A DNA stretch of 64,000 nucleotides from Wolbachia endosymbiont of Ctenocephalides felis wCfeT (GCF_012277295.1 NZ_CP051156.1:1364001-1428000), one strand, 5' to 3'; positions 43,818 through 53,103 are shown, counted from the stretch's first letter. Made by a program: numbers and translations. The notes: generated by a model not told the origin, from the sequence alone.

Positions 43818-45404
43818 ATGACCAGTAACTTACACTTAGAGTTAATTAGATGTCTTATTAATCAACCAGGAGTAGACATCAATGCTCAAGGAATAGATGG
43901 AAAGACACCACTACACTGTGCTATTAAACTGGATGAACTGAGCTTAGTGGAACTGCTGCTTACCAAGAAAAACATAAATCCACTAATTGAAGATAACGAA
44001 GGTAAAACCTCGCTGGATTACGCAAGAAATGTTGTAAAGAAGGAAGTATTAGAAGCTCTAATTAATAATAAATATGGGTCAGAGGAAGATAGCTTACTTC
44101 ATTTAGCTGCAATGATGGGCGAGATTAACGCAGTTAGATATTTGATCAGAAAAGGTGTGGACGTGAATAGCAAAAATGCTTTGCACCATACACCATTACA
44201 TTTGGCAGCAGGCATTGGACATGTAGAAATTGTAAAAATTTTAGTAAAAGAAGGAAACGCTGCAATAGATGTCTTTGATGCACGAAATCAGACTCCAATG
44301 CACTATGCAGTGAACAATAAACAACTGGAAATAGTAAAATTGTTTCTGGAGCTTGGAGGGGATGTTAACAGAGTTCGCAAAGGCCAAGGCTCGATGAAGT
44401 TATCACCACTTCACAACGCTGTAAGCAACAGTAATTATGATGGGCGAGACTTATGCTTTGATATTATGAGATGCATAATAAATGCGCCAAATTCCAAAAT
44501 CAATTTACAAGATTATGAAAATAAAACACCGCTCCACTATGCAGATAGGCTCAAAACAATAGAGGTTCTGCTAACTCGAGAAGATATTGATCCGCTAGTA
44601 AAGGATGATAGTGGCAAAACACCATTTTGTTATGCAAAAGAAGCAAATAGACCTGAAATAATCAAAGTTTTAATAAGTAGTAAATATGGACCTGAAAAAA
44701 ACAGTTTATTACACCTGGCAGCAGAAAGAGGATATGTTGAGCTACTGGATGATATTCTAAAAGAAGGAGTAGAGGTTGATGTTGTAAACGATAAAGATCA
44801 ATCACCTATATATCTTGCAGCAAAGCATAGAAAATTTAATGTAGTGAAATTACTGCTTAAAAAAGGAGCAGACTCTACAGATGTTTTTCAACAGGCAATA
44901 AAAGCAAATGATGTAAAGCTAATAAAGCTACTACTGAAAGAAAAAAGTATAGTGCTGTTTGGTAGAGATAATAATTTTCCAACGTTTCATGTTTTAAGTA
45001 ATAAATATCTGGAAGAGAGAAAAATAGCCGATAGAAGGGTAAAAAAATACAATAACATAATCTATATTTTCATAGCAGTATGTGCAATAGGATTAGTAGC
45101 GGTCTATCATAAGATTGGAATTGCTATAGTGATAGGAATACTTGCACTGATCGTAGCAGTAGTAATGAGTAATTTGACTCAGAAGTACATAGAAAAAGAA
45201 TTTCAAAAGAAAATGGTTGTTGAATTAGAAAGTGAGAAGACAAGTGAAGCTACATCTATTCCTACACTAAGCGACGTTGAAATTCAAAGTAACTCATCCG
45301 ATGAAGAAAGCTCTGTTGCAGAATTTCAAGCCAGAGAGGTGTATGAAAAACAAGTTTTAGAAAGTACTGATACTGAAAGTAGGTGTAGGCAACATGGTGT
45401 ATAG
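43818..45404 (+). CDS. Ankyrin repeat protein with C-terminal membrane hairpin
   Basis: The 528-residue protein has about ten ankyrin repeats over residues 5-360 (for example DGKTPLHCAIKLDELSLVELLL, TPLHLAAGIGHVEIVKILVKEG and QTPMHYAVNNKQLEIVKLFLELG). A hydrophobic pair (IIYIFIAVCAIGLVAVY and IGIAIVIGILALIVAVVM) follows near 415-455, then a hydrophilic acidic tail. Ankyrin proteins of Wolbachia phage are candidates for host interaction; the role is not shown here. It sits between the terminase subunits and its 3' end overlaps terminase large by 11 bp. Confidence 0.9.
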   Translation: MTSNLHLELIRCLINQPGVDINAQGIDGKTPLHCAIKLDELSLVELLLTKKNINPLIEDNEGKTSLDYARNVVKKEVLEALINNKYGSEEDSLLHLAAMMGEINAVRYLIRKGVDVNSKNALHHTPLHLAAGIGHVEIVKILVKEGNAAIDVFDARNQTPMHYAVNNKQLEIVKLFLELGGDVNRVRKGQGSMKLSPLHNAVSNSNYDGRDLCFDIMRCIINAPNSKINLQDYENKTPLHYADRLKTIEVLLTREDIDPLVKDDSGKTPFCYAKEANRPEIIKVLISSKYGPEKNSLLHLAAERGYVELLDDILKEGVEVDVVNDKDQSPIYLAAKHRKFNVVKLLLKKGADSTDVFQQAIKANDVKLIKLLLKEKSIVLFGRDNNFPTFHVLSNKYLEERKIADRRVKKYNNIIYIFIAVCAIGLVAVYHKIGIAIVIGILALIVAVVMSNLTQKYIEKEFQKKMVVELESEKTSEATSIPTLSDVEIQSNSSDEESSVAEFQAREVYEKQVLESTDTESRCRQHGV

Positions 45405-47223
45405 TACAAGTTTTTACTTGGGGTTAAAGCCAGATCCACTACTTAAAGTTTCAGAATGGGCAAATGAATATCGTGTTCTTTCGCAAACTGCATCATCAGA
45501 ACCTGGTAAATGGAGAACTGAGAGAACGCCTTATCTTAAAGAAATAATGGATTCACTTTCACCTTCTTCTTCAGTTGAAAGAGTAATATTCATGAAAGGA
45601 GCACAGATTGGCGGAACAGAGGCTGGTAATAATTGGATTGGCTATGTAATTGATCAAACCCCTGGTCCTATGCTTGTTGTACAGCCAACTGTTGAAATGG
45701 GAAAGCGCTGGTCTAAGGGAAGATTTGCTCCACTTATTGATAGCACGCCATGCCTCAAAAGCAAAGTTAAAGATCCAAGGTCAAGAGATTCAGGCAACAC
45801 CGTACAAAGTAAAGAGTTTCCAGGTGGCATGGTAGTAATCACTGGAGCAAATAGCGCTGTGGGCCTTCGCTCTATGCCAGTAAAATACCTCTTTCTTGAT
45901 GAAATTGATGCGTATCCTGGAGACTCTAGCGGTGAAGGTGATCCAGTTCTTCTCAGTATCGCTCGAACCAATACTTTTACGCGGCGAAAGATCTTTTTAG
46001 TATCAACACCAACAGTTCATGGCATCAGCAGAATTGAAAAAGAATTTGAAAGTTCTGACAAACGTTATTTCTTTGTACCATGTCCTCACTGCAATCATTA
46101 TCAAGTGCTAAAATGGCCACAAATTAAGTGGGAAAACAATGACCCAAAAACAGCACATTATGAATGCACTGAATGCAAAGGCAAAATAGAAAATCATCAA
46201 AAAACAGAGATGCTTGCCAAGGGAGAGTGGAGAGTTACTGATCCAACAAAAGATGGAAAGATAGCAGGATTTCATATTTCAAGTTTATATAGCCCAGTTG
46301 GCTGGTATAAATGGAGTCAAGCAGTAGCAGAATTTTTGCATAGTAAGGAAAATGAACAATTACTGAAGGTCTGGATAAATACTACGCTTGGAGAAACCTG
46401 GGTTGATAGAGGAGAAGTACCAGATTGGAAAAAGCTTTTTGAGCGTAGAGAGTCTTATCCAATTGGCACAGTACCAGAAGGAGAAGTAGTTCTCACCGCA
46501 GGAGTTGATGTACAAAAAGATCGGCTGGAAATAGAAGTTGTTGCTTGGGGAAAAGGTCGAAAGAGCTGGTCGATTGATTATCAAGTGTTTGAAGGAGACC
46601 CAGGGGCTGATGTTATCTGGAATAAGCTTTCTGAATTACTGAATCATCATTTTATTGGCGAGAATGGCTTGGAATATACAATCAGTATGATGGCAGTTGA
46701 TGCAGGGTATATGGCTCAGGAAGTATATAATTGGGCAAGAAGTCATCAAGGATCAGGAAGAGTTATGGCAGTCAAAGGAGTGAACAAAGCCCTTGTACCG
46801 CTCAGTAGCCCAAGTAGAGTTGATATAACGGTTAGTGGGAAAAAACTACGCAGAGGAATGAAACTCTGGCCAGTTGGAGTATCAATATTAAAGTCAGAAC
46901 TTTTTCAATTACTTAATATTTCGCAGAATGAGGAAGGATTTCCACCTGGATATTGTCATTTTCCAGAATATACACCTGAATATTTTAAACAGCTTACTGC
47001 AGAACAATTAATTACCAAAGTAGTCAAAGGCTATACTAAACAAGAGTGGCAGAAGATAAGAGATCGTAATGAAGCACTTGATTGTCGGATATATGCAAGA
47101 GCAGCATCTATTGCCCTGGGAATTGATCGTTGGCCAGAGAATAAATGGAATAGCTTGAGCGAGAAAACTGAAAGTAAAAAGTCAAAGAAAATAGTCAAAA
47201 GCAAATGGATAAGTGAGCAATAA
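45394..47223 (+). CDS. Terminase large subunit (GpA family)
   Basis: The 609-residue motor-nuclease pumps DNA into the capsid. The ATPase part has MKGAQIGGTEAGNNW as the Walker A-like loop and KYLFLDEIDAYP as Walker B with the catalytic glutamate. A zinc-binding-like CPHCNHY and CTECKGK pair lies near residue 235-270. The nuclease half has GVDVQKDRLEIEVVAWGKG and MAVDAGYMAQEVYNW. All hallmark residues are present. It overlaps the ankyrin gene at its start and abuts gpW. Confidence 0.95.
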   Translation: MVYSTSFYLGLKPDPLLKVSEWANEYRVLSQTASSEPGKWRTERTPYLKEIMDSLSPSSSVERVIFMKGAQIGGTEAGNNWIGYVIDQTPGPMLVVQPTVEMGKRWSKGRFAPLIDSTPCLKSKVKDPRSRDSGNTVQSKEFPGGMVVITGANSAVGLRSMPVKYLFLDEIDAYPGDSSGEGDPVLLSIARTNTFTRRKIFLVSTPTVHGISRIEKEFESSDKRYFFVPCPHCNHYQVLKWPQIKWENNDPKTAHYECTECKGKIENHQKTEMLAKGEWRVTDPTKDGKIAGFHISSLYSPVGWYKWSQAVAEFLHSKENEQLLKVWINTTLGETWVDRGEVPDWKKLFERRESYPIGTVPEGEVVLTAGVDVQKDRLEIEVVAWGKGRKSWSIDYQVFEGDPGADVIWNKLSELLNHHFIGENGLEYTISMMAVDAGYMAQEVYNWARSHQGSGRVMAVKGVNKALVPLSSPSRVDITVSGKKLRRGMKLWPVGVSILKSELFQLLNISQNEEGFPPGYCHFPEYTPEYFKQLTAEQLITKVVKGYTKQEWQKIRDRNEALDCRIYARAASIALGIDRWPENKWNSLSEKTESKKSKKIVKSKWISEQ

Positions 47224-47448
47224 ATGTATACCGAAGATTTTTTAAACCAAGTTGAGAAAGCGATAAAAAAGCTCCAAAGAGGAGAACGAGTAGTATCGAT
47301 TGCCTATGGTGACCATGTTGTTCGATATGCAGAAATTCAGATAAATGACCTATTGAATTTAAGGCAAAGAATCAAAGCTGAGTTGAAAGTTGCTGGGATG
47401 AAGCCAAAGAGGAAAATTATTTTTTCAACTAATAAGGGGGTAATTTAA
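47224..47448 (+). CDS. GpW head-tail joining protein
   Basis: The 74-residue protein starts directly after the terminase stop. The pattern QVEKAIKKLQRGERVVSIAYGDHVVRYAEIQINDLLNLRQRI is typical of lambda gpW, which stabilises filled heads. The gene order terminase-W-portal matches lambda. Confidence 0.87.
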   Translation: MYTEDFLNQVEKAIKKLQRGERVVSIAYGDHVVRYAEIQINDLLNLRQRIKAELKVAGMKPKRKIIFSTNKGVI

Positions 47449-47450
47449 AT

Positions 47451-47642
47451 ATGAAAAAGATTGATGAAGAAGAGGAGGAGTGTGAATTTTTAGAGTACTT
47501 AAAGAGCTATATTATGGCGAGCCGTACTAAAGCAAATGGCAAGCGTCCCTCTTTAGAGGAGATAGAGGCTGAAGTATCTAAAAATTCAAAAATAAAATGG
47601 CAAAGAAATGTGGATAAAATCGATCAAACAACTGTTAAATAG
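47451..47642 (+). CDS. Small acidic phage protein, unknown
   Basis: The 63-residue ORF starts MKKIDEEEEECEFLEYLKSYIMASRTKANGKR and overlaps the portal start by 35 bp. AAGGGGG lies about 12 bp before the ATG. I do not recognise it. Placement between W and the portal, and tight packing, suggest a real gene. Confidence 0.55.
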   Translation: MKKIDEEEEECEFLEYLKSYIMASRTKANGKRPSLEEIEAEVSKNSKIKWQRNVDKIDQTTVK

Positions 47643-49023
47643 GCTGCCAAAAACCAGAAGTTCTGCTTGGGATTCATCTGGTTCTGGAAGGAGATTAACG
47701 TATTGGCAGCCAGAGAGAAGTGGTATAAATAGCTTGCTTGTGAGTAACCTTGAAACTTTACGCAGTCGCTCTCGAGATATGGTTCGAAAAAATCCGTATG
47801 CTGCAAGTATTATTGATACGGTAGTTAGCAATTGCGTTGGAACGGGAATAAAACCGCAATCAAAAGCCAAAGATGCAGAATTCAGAAAAAGAGTTCAAGA
47901 GCTATGGCTGCAGTGGACCGATGAGGCGGATAGCAATAATATAAGCGATTTTTATGGGTTGCAGGCTCTAGTATGTAGAAGCATGGTTGAAGGTGGAGAA
48001 TGTTTTGTTCGTTTAAGGACTCGTAAACCTGAAGATGGATTTTCTGTTCCTTTGCAACTTCAGGTTTTAGAATCAGAGCATTTGGATAATAAAACCACTC
48101 AAGCTTTAGCAAATGGTAATGTAATTCGTAACGGTATTGAGTTTAACAGACTTGGGCAGAGAGAGGCGTATTACTTATTTAGAGAGCACCCAGGAGAGAA
48201 TTTAATTGGAGAATCGGTACGTGTGCCAGCAAGTGATGTTTTGCACGTTTATAAACCACTCAGACCTGGGCAAATCAGAGGAGAACCGTGGCTCAGTTCA
48301 GTACTTTTAAAACTCTACGAGCTTGATCAGTACGATGATGCAGAATTAGTCAGGAAAAAGACTGCGGCAATGTTTGCTGGGTTTATCACCAGGCTTGATC
48401 CAGAAGCAAATATAATGGGGGAGAATGAATCAGATGAGCATGGGGTAGCTTTATCAGGCTTAGAACCTGGAACTATGCAATTACTTGATCCAGGAGAAGA
48501 CATAAAATTTTCAGAGCCATCAGATGTGGGAGGAAGTTACGAAGCATTTATGAGGCAGCAATTAAGGGCCATAGCAATCGGTATAGGAATAACTTATGAG
48601 CAGCTAACAGGAGATTTAACTAATGTCAACTACTCATCAATTAGAGCAGGGCTAATAGAATTTCGCAGAAGATGTGCAATGTTACAACATAATATTATGA
48701 TATTTCAATTTTGCAGGCCTGTATGGGAAAGATGGCTAGAACTTGCTACTTTATCTGGCAAGCTTCCTATGAATAAAAAAACAGAGAATTTCAAAGATGT
48801 AAAGTGGATACCACAAGGGTTTGATTGGGTAGATCCACTAAAAGACCAACAAGCACAGCAAATGGCAGTAAGAAATGGTTTTAAAAGTCGCTCAGAAGTA
48901 ATTTCAGAAATGGGTTATGATGCTGAAGAAATTGATCAAGAAATAGCTGAAGACCAAAAGCGTGCTGATTCTTTCAACCTATTTTTTGACTCGGATACAA
49001 GGAGTACACAACAAAAATCATGA
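47608..49023 (+). CDS. Phage portal protein (lambda family)
   Basis: The 471-residue portal forms the dodecameric ring through which DNA enters. Lambda-family segments are present: RSRDMVRKNPYAASIIDTVVSNCVGTGIKP, VLHVYKPLRPGQIRGEPWLSS and GITYEQLTGDLTNVNYSSIRAGLIEFRR. The length is close to the family norm. The stop overlaps the ATG of the protease gene by 4 bp. Confidence 0.95.
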   Translation: MWIKSIKQLLNRLPKTRSSAWDSSGSGRRLTYWQPERSGINSLLVSNLETLRSRSRDMVRKNPYAASIIDTVVSNCVGTGIKPQSKAKDAEFRKRVQELWLQWTDEADSNNISDFYGLQALVCRSMVEGGECFVRLRTRKPEDGFSVPLQLQVLESEHLDNKTTQALANGNVIRNGIEFNRLGQREAYYLFREHPGENLIGESVRVPASDVLHVYKPLRPGQIRGEPWLSSVLLKLYELDQYDDAELVRKKTAAMFAGFITRLDPEANIMGENESDEHGVALSGLEPGTMQLLDPGEDIKFSEPSDVGGSYEAFMRQQLRAIAIGIGITYEQLTGDLTNVNYSSIRAGLIEFRRRCAMLQHNIMIFQFCRPVWERWLELATLSGKLPMNKKTENFKDVKWIPQGFDWVDPLKDQQAQQMAVRNGFKSRSEVISEMGYDAEEIDQEIAEDQKRADSFNLFFDSDTRSTQQKS

Positions 49024-50135
49024 CAAAACAAGCAGTATGGCTAAATAAGCCAATGATGGTAGAAACAAGAAGTTTTGAACTACTATCTTTATATAGCGGA
49101 AAGCAAGCAAACTTTAAAAACTTAAAGCATAATACTATAAGCTTAAAAGGAGTAGCAATTATACCAATTTATGGAATTCTAACCAAAAACCCTGGAACTT
49201 TTGACGATATTTTAGGCATGACGTCATATGAAAGGATTCGCTTTCAAATAGAGGAAGCGTTGGGAAATGATAAGGTAGAAACTATTCTACTTGATATAGA
49301 TAGTCCAGGTGGAGAAGTAAGCGGTTTATTTGACCTGGCTGATTTTATTTATGAAGCAAGAAGGTCGAAAGAAAAGAAAATAATAGCAATAGCTAATGAT
49401 GATGCTTATTCTGCTGCTTATGCAATTGCTTCAAGCGCTGAAAAGGTTTTTCTCACTCGTACTTCAGGAGTTGGCAGTATTGGGGTAATTGCAAGTCACA
49501 TTGATCAAAGTGGGTTTGATGAGAAACAAGGTATTAAGTATACAACAGTTTTTGCTGGAAATCGCAAGAATGATTTAAATCCACATGAGCCAATAACTTC
49601 TGAGAGTTTGGAAAGCTTACAGGAAGAAGTAAATCGCTTATATGGAATGCTAGTTGAACTTATAGCACGGAATAGAAATCTTTCCATAAAAACTGTCAAA
49701 TCTACAGAAGCAGGACTTTATTTCGGGCAAAATGCAATTGAAATTGGTCTTGCAGATGAAATTACAATTTTTTCGGAGTTTAAATTTATTAATAAAAACA
49801 GAGGGAGTATGACTGAACAAACTATTACTAAAGTTGAAGAACAACATATCAAACAATCGGTAAACCCTAATGATTTGATTGATCAAGGTAAAAAACTTGG
49901 TTATGACAACTGCCGCAGCGAAGTCTTAGAGGTGATACGTTTATGTAATTTATCAAAAATGCCAGAGAAAATACCAGAATTTATTGAGCAGGGTGTAAGT
50001 AGCAAACAAGCACAGGAAATTTTAATAGGGCTACTCGCAGAGCGAACAACAAAAGCCGAAATTTTTAGTGCATTACCACAAAACTCATCAGAAGATCTAC
50101 TGATGCAAGCAGCTAAAGCCCGCCAGAGTGCATAA
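49020..50135 (+). CDS. S49-family head maturation protease with scaffold-like C-terminus
   Basis: The 371-residue protein is a lambda gpC-like Ser-Lys protease. LLDIDSPGGEVSGLFDLAD and the serine loop NDDAYSAAYAIASSAEKVFL are present, and FAGNRKNDLNPHEPI carries the lysine. An internal ATG at 49809 (MTEQTITKVEEQH) could start a separate scaffold protein, as Nu3 does within lambda C. The C-terminal part is helical and charged, as expected for scaffold. Confidence 0.9.
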   Translation: MTKQAVWLNKPMMVETRSFELLSLYSGKQANFKNLKHNTISLKGVAIIPIYGILTKNPGTFDDILGMTSYERIRFQIEEALGNDKVETILLDIDSPGGEVSGLFDLADFIYEARRSKEKKIIAIANDDAYSAAYAIASSAEKVFLTRTSGVGSIGVIASHIDQSGFDEKQGIKYTTVFAGNRKNDLNPHEPITSESLESLQEEVNRLYGMLVELIARNRNLSIKTVKSTEAGLYFGQNAIEIGLADEITIFSEFKFINKNRGSMTEQTITKVEEQHIKQSVNPNDLIDQGKKLGYDNCRSEVLEVIRLCNLSKMPEKIPEFIEQGVSSKQAQEILIGLLAERTTKAEIFSALPQNSSEDLLMQAAKARQSA

Positions 50136-50217
50136 TTACAAGGCTATATTTTTATACCGCGGAATATAGTCGTTACAAACGCAGCGGTAAAACAATCAAT
50201 TAATTAGGAGAAAAAAC

Positions 50218-50592
50218 ATGCCTTGTATAACTGAACAGAACAATCTTGGTGACCTCTTAAAATATGAGGCATCTAACCTATACTCACGAGATCAAATAAC
50301 TGTAGCAAAAGGGCAAAATCTTAGCTTAGGAGCTGTTGTTAGTAGAAAAACAGATGATGATTTAATTAGAGCACTAAATCCAACTGCAACAGATGGTACA
50401 CAAACTGCCATTGGTGTTGTTACAGGCGATGTAGATGCAAAAGCAGAAAACACCAAAGCGGTAGTAATTACCAGAATAGCCTTGCTAGCTGATCATGCTA
50501 TTGTTTGGCCACCTGGTATTCTTGAAGATCAAAAAACAGCAGCAATAAAACAACTTGAAACCCGTGGCATTATCATTCGTAAGGGAGTTTAA
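50218..50592 (+). CDS. Head decoration protein (gpD family)
   Basis: The 124-residue protein has the gpD-like pattern LLKYEASNLYSRDQITVAKGQNLSLGAVVSRKTDD and ends KQLETRGIIIRKGV. GpD trimers stabilise the expanded capsid. TTAGGAG lies 7 bp before the ATG. It sits between protease and capsid genes as in lambda. Confidence 0.9.
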   Translation: MPCITEQNNLGDLLKYEASNLYSRDQITVAKGQNLSLGAVVSRKTDDDLIRALNPTATDGTQTAIGVVTGDVDAKAENTKAVVITRIALLADHAIVWPPGILEDQKTAAIKQLETRGIIIRKGV

Positions 50593-50594
50593 CT

Positions 50595-51599
50595 ATGCAA
50601 AATCCATTTTCAAATCCAGCATTTAACATGACAGCGCTAACTGCTGCAATCAACATATTACCGATTAATTTTGGTCGAACTGAAAGTTTAAATCTATTTC
50701 CAAGTAAGTCTGTAAGATTCCGGCACATTACTATTGAAGAGCAAAACGGTGTTTTAGCACTGCTTCCAACACAAGCGCCAGGAGCACCAGCAACGGTTGG
50801 AAAGCGTGGAAAGAGAAAGGTAAGAACTTTTACAATTCCACATATTCCCCATGATGATGTCGTTTTGCCAGAGGAAGTTCAAGGAATACGTAGCTTTGGC
50901 TCAGAAAACGAACTTGTAGCGCTTGCTGATGTTGTCACTGATCATCTACAGTCAATGCGCAATAAACATGCAATAACACTGGAGCATTTACGTATGGGAG
51001 CTTTAAAAGGGATAATTTTAGATGCAGATGGCTCTGAACTCTTAAACCTCTACAATGAGTTTGGTATTACTCCAAAAGTAGTAAATTTTGCACTTGGCAC
51101 TGCAACAACCGATGTAAAAAGAAAATGCATGGAAGTACTCCGCCATATTGAAGATAGTTTGAGTGGTGAATATATGGAAAGAATTCATGCATTAGTCAGT
51201 CCTGAATTTTTCGATGCTTTAACATCACATGCAAAAGTAAAAGAAGCATATGAGAGATGGCAAGAAGGAGCAGCGCTTCGAAATGATATGAGGTCAGGAT
51301 TTACGTTCTGTGGTATTACATTTGAGGAGTATAGAGGACAAGCAACAGACATGGATGGAAATGTCAGAAGATTTATTGAGAAAGACACCGGACATTGTTT
51401 CCCATTTGGAACAGTAAATACATTTACAACTTACTTTGCTCCAGCAGACTTTAATGAGACAGTAAATACACTCGGACAACCACTTTATGCAAAACAAGAG
51501 CCAAGGAGATTTGATAGAGGAACGGACCTTCATACTCAATCAAACCCCCTGCCAATGTGCCATAGACCTGGAGTGCTGGTAAAACTCGTTTCAGTGTAA
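50595..51599 (+). CDS. Major capsid protein (gpE family)
   Basis: The 334-residue protein is a lambda gpE-type HK97-fold coat protein. Recognisable segments are FTIPHIPHDDVVLPEEVQGIRSFGSENEL, GAFL-type helix region RNKHAITLEHLRMGALKGIILDADGS and FIEKDTGHCFPFGTVNTFTTYFAPADFNETVNT near the end. It begins 2 bp after the gpD stop. Confidence 0.95.
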   Translation: MQNPFSNPAFNMTALTAAINILPINFGRTESLNLFPSKSVRFRHITIEEQNGVLALLPTQAPGAPATVGKRGKRKVRTFTIPHIPHDDVVLPEEVQGIRSFGSENELVALADVVTDHLQSMRNKHAITLEHLRMGALKGIILDADGSELLNLYNEFGITPKVVNFALGTATTDVKRKCMEVLRHIEDSLSGEYMERIHALVSPEFFDALTSHAKVKEAYERWQEGAALRNDMRSGFTFCGITFEEYRGQATDMDGNVRRFIEKDTGHCFPFGTVNTFTTYFAPADFNETVNTLGQPLYAKQEPRRFDRGTDLHTQSNPLPMCHRPGVLVKLVSV

Positions 51600-51676
51600 A
51601 CGTGTTAAGAAATTGCCCCAGGCACACTAATAAGGCAAGGCAACGCCTGGAGCATATACTAATTTTAGTATAAAAT

Positions 51677-52000
51677 ATGATCAAAGCAAGGATGAATATA
51701 TTGAAATTATTTACTGATTGTTTTGAGCACTTAGGTGTAGAAGTTGTATACTGTAACCAAAACAAGCAGCCAATTTGTAAAATTAAAGCTTTGGTAAAAC
51801 GTCCAGATAGCGCGTATTCTTTAGGTGCAGATGGAAAATTCACTCAGCAAATTGCTTCCATAGAAATACGCACTCAGGATATTGGGTTCCTTAGTGTAGG
51901 AGATTATATTAAAATTGATGGTAAGTACTATAAGATTTTTGAGCCACCACTGAAAGGTTCTTCAAATAACTTATGGGAAATTACAGCAATGGAGGTCTAG
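51677..52000 (+). CDS. Head-tail joining protein (FII-like)
   Basis: This 107-residue protein follows the capsid gene and precedes gpZ, the position of lambda FII-type head-tail connectors. The pattern IASIEIRTQDIGFLSVGDYIKIDGKYYKIFEPPLKGS is compatible with that fold. The family call relies on place and size more than on sharp motifs. Confidence 0.65.
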   Translation: MIKARMNILKLFTDCFEHLGVEVVYCNQNKQPICKIKALVKRPDSAYSLGADGKFTQQIASIEIRTQDIGFLSVGDYIKIDGKYYKIFEPPLKGSSNNLWEITAMEV

Positions 52001-52002
52001 AA

Positions 52003-52515
52003 ATGTTTCTTAACATTGAAGTTGATCATAGTATTGATAAAGTTATTCAAGATGTTAATGCTAGTAAGGCTAAGGTAGAATCAGCAGCAATGAAAGCCTT
52101 AAACAAAACGGCTCTGTGGTTAAAAGTACAGGCCAGCAAAGAAATCAGTCAAGAAAAGCAAATAAAGCAGAGTTTGATTAGGAAAAGACTACGAATAATT
52201 AAGGCAAGTAAAAGCTCTGTAAATGCATTAGTGAAAGCAAGTCTTTATGGGATAAAGGTAGGCAAATTAGGCTCTATGAGACAGACAATGATAGGAGCTA
52301 AGGTAGGAAGCCGTATGTTCCAAGGTGCATTCATAGCAACGATGAAAAGCGGTCATACAGGAATTTTTAAGCGCAGGGGTAGAACGTCTTTACCAATTGA
52401 TGAGATTTTGCTGCCATTAGAACCTGAGGCGTCAAAAATAATAAAAGAGCTTGTGACTCAAGAGGTTGAGAAAGTGTTTGAGAAATTTTTCCACCGTGAA
52501 CTTAATTATATTTAA
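52003..52515 (+). CDS. Minor tail protein Z family
   Basis: The protein of 170 residues starts at ATG 52003, with GGAGG 7 bp upstream; the frame is open to 51973, but that start lacks a good ribosome site. The pattern VESAAMKALNKTALWLKVQASKEISQEKQIKQSLIRKRL and AFIATMKSGHTGIFKRRG are typical of prophage minor tail protein Z, which terminates tail growth. Confidence 0.87.
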   Translation: MFLNIEVDHSIDKVIQDVNASKAKVESAAMKALNKTALWLKVQASKEISQEKQIKQSLIRKRLRIIKASKSSVNALVKASLYGIKVGKLGSMRQTMIGAKVGSRMFQGAFIATMKSGHTGIFKRRGRTSLPIDEILLPLEPEASKIIKELVTQEVEKVFEKFFHRELNYI

Positions 52516-52577
52516 AAGACATGACAAAATTTTGGAAAGACTTAAAGCAAACAAAAACTCTGTCAAAAGTTTTCTCA

Positions 52578-52985
52578 TCAGGTCTTAATAAAAAATATTT
52601 TACAGTAATGAGGATTTATGCGATATCCACTTTGTTTATGGAAATATCCAGGCCAACCACTGCATTCTATGATATCATTATTATCAATTGAAATTCCTGA
52701 TTTAGCTAATTGATCCTTTATCGCTCTTCGCATTCTATTGAGTGGTCTTCTGACTTTTCTTTCAAGATCATAGATAGTCTGTGTGTTGATACCCAGACGT
52801 TCTGCCAACTGTTCAAGATTGAGAAATGTATATCGATCAGTAGGCAGCCCATCCTTGATATCATACAGAAATTGTGCAAATAGTATATGAAAGATCTTAA
52901 GTTGTAACCTAGATGATCGGCTAATAACCATGATATCGTTGATGTAGATAAGATTACCCTTAATCTGTAACTGCAAATTGTACAC
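52578..52985 (-). CDS. Helix-turn-helix protein divergent from tail operon
   Basis: The 135-residue protein has a winged-helix-like design. The first half is beta-rich, then LNLEQLAERLGINTQTIYDLERKVRRPLNRMRRAIKDQL forms the HTH, and SGWPGYFHKQSGYRINP closes with a wing-like hairpin. The gene lies opposite to the tail genes, with its start 69 bp from box B at 53053. It could regulate that promoter. No sensor domain is seen. Confidence 0.65.
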   Translation of the reverse strand: MYNLQLQIKGNLIYINDIMVISRSSRLQLKIFHILFAQFLYDIKDGLPTDRYTFLNLEQLAERLGINTQTIYDLERKVRRPLNRMRRAIKDQLAKSGISIDNNDIIECSGWPGYFHKQSGYRINPHYCKIFFIKT

Positions 52986-53052
52986 TGTTAATTGTAAAAA
53001 TTATATCATGCTAATTATAGCATAAGTATGTTAATAAAAAAAATTTTGTTTT

Positions 53053-53092
53053 TTTTAGACACATTGCCAATTTCACTTGTATATATATTATA
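53053..53092 (+). promoter_or_regulatory. Phage box B (before tail operon)
   Basis: It reads TTTTTAGACAC, 15 bases, TGTATATATATTATA. It matches boxes A, C and D in both parts and spacing. The -10-like part overlaps the TTG at 53077, so translation of the tail gene probably starts at ATG 53104. Confidence 0.7.
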
Positions 53093-53103
53093 GAGCATTA
53101 GTT

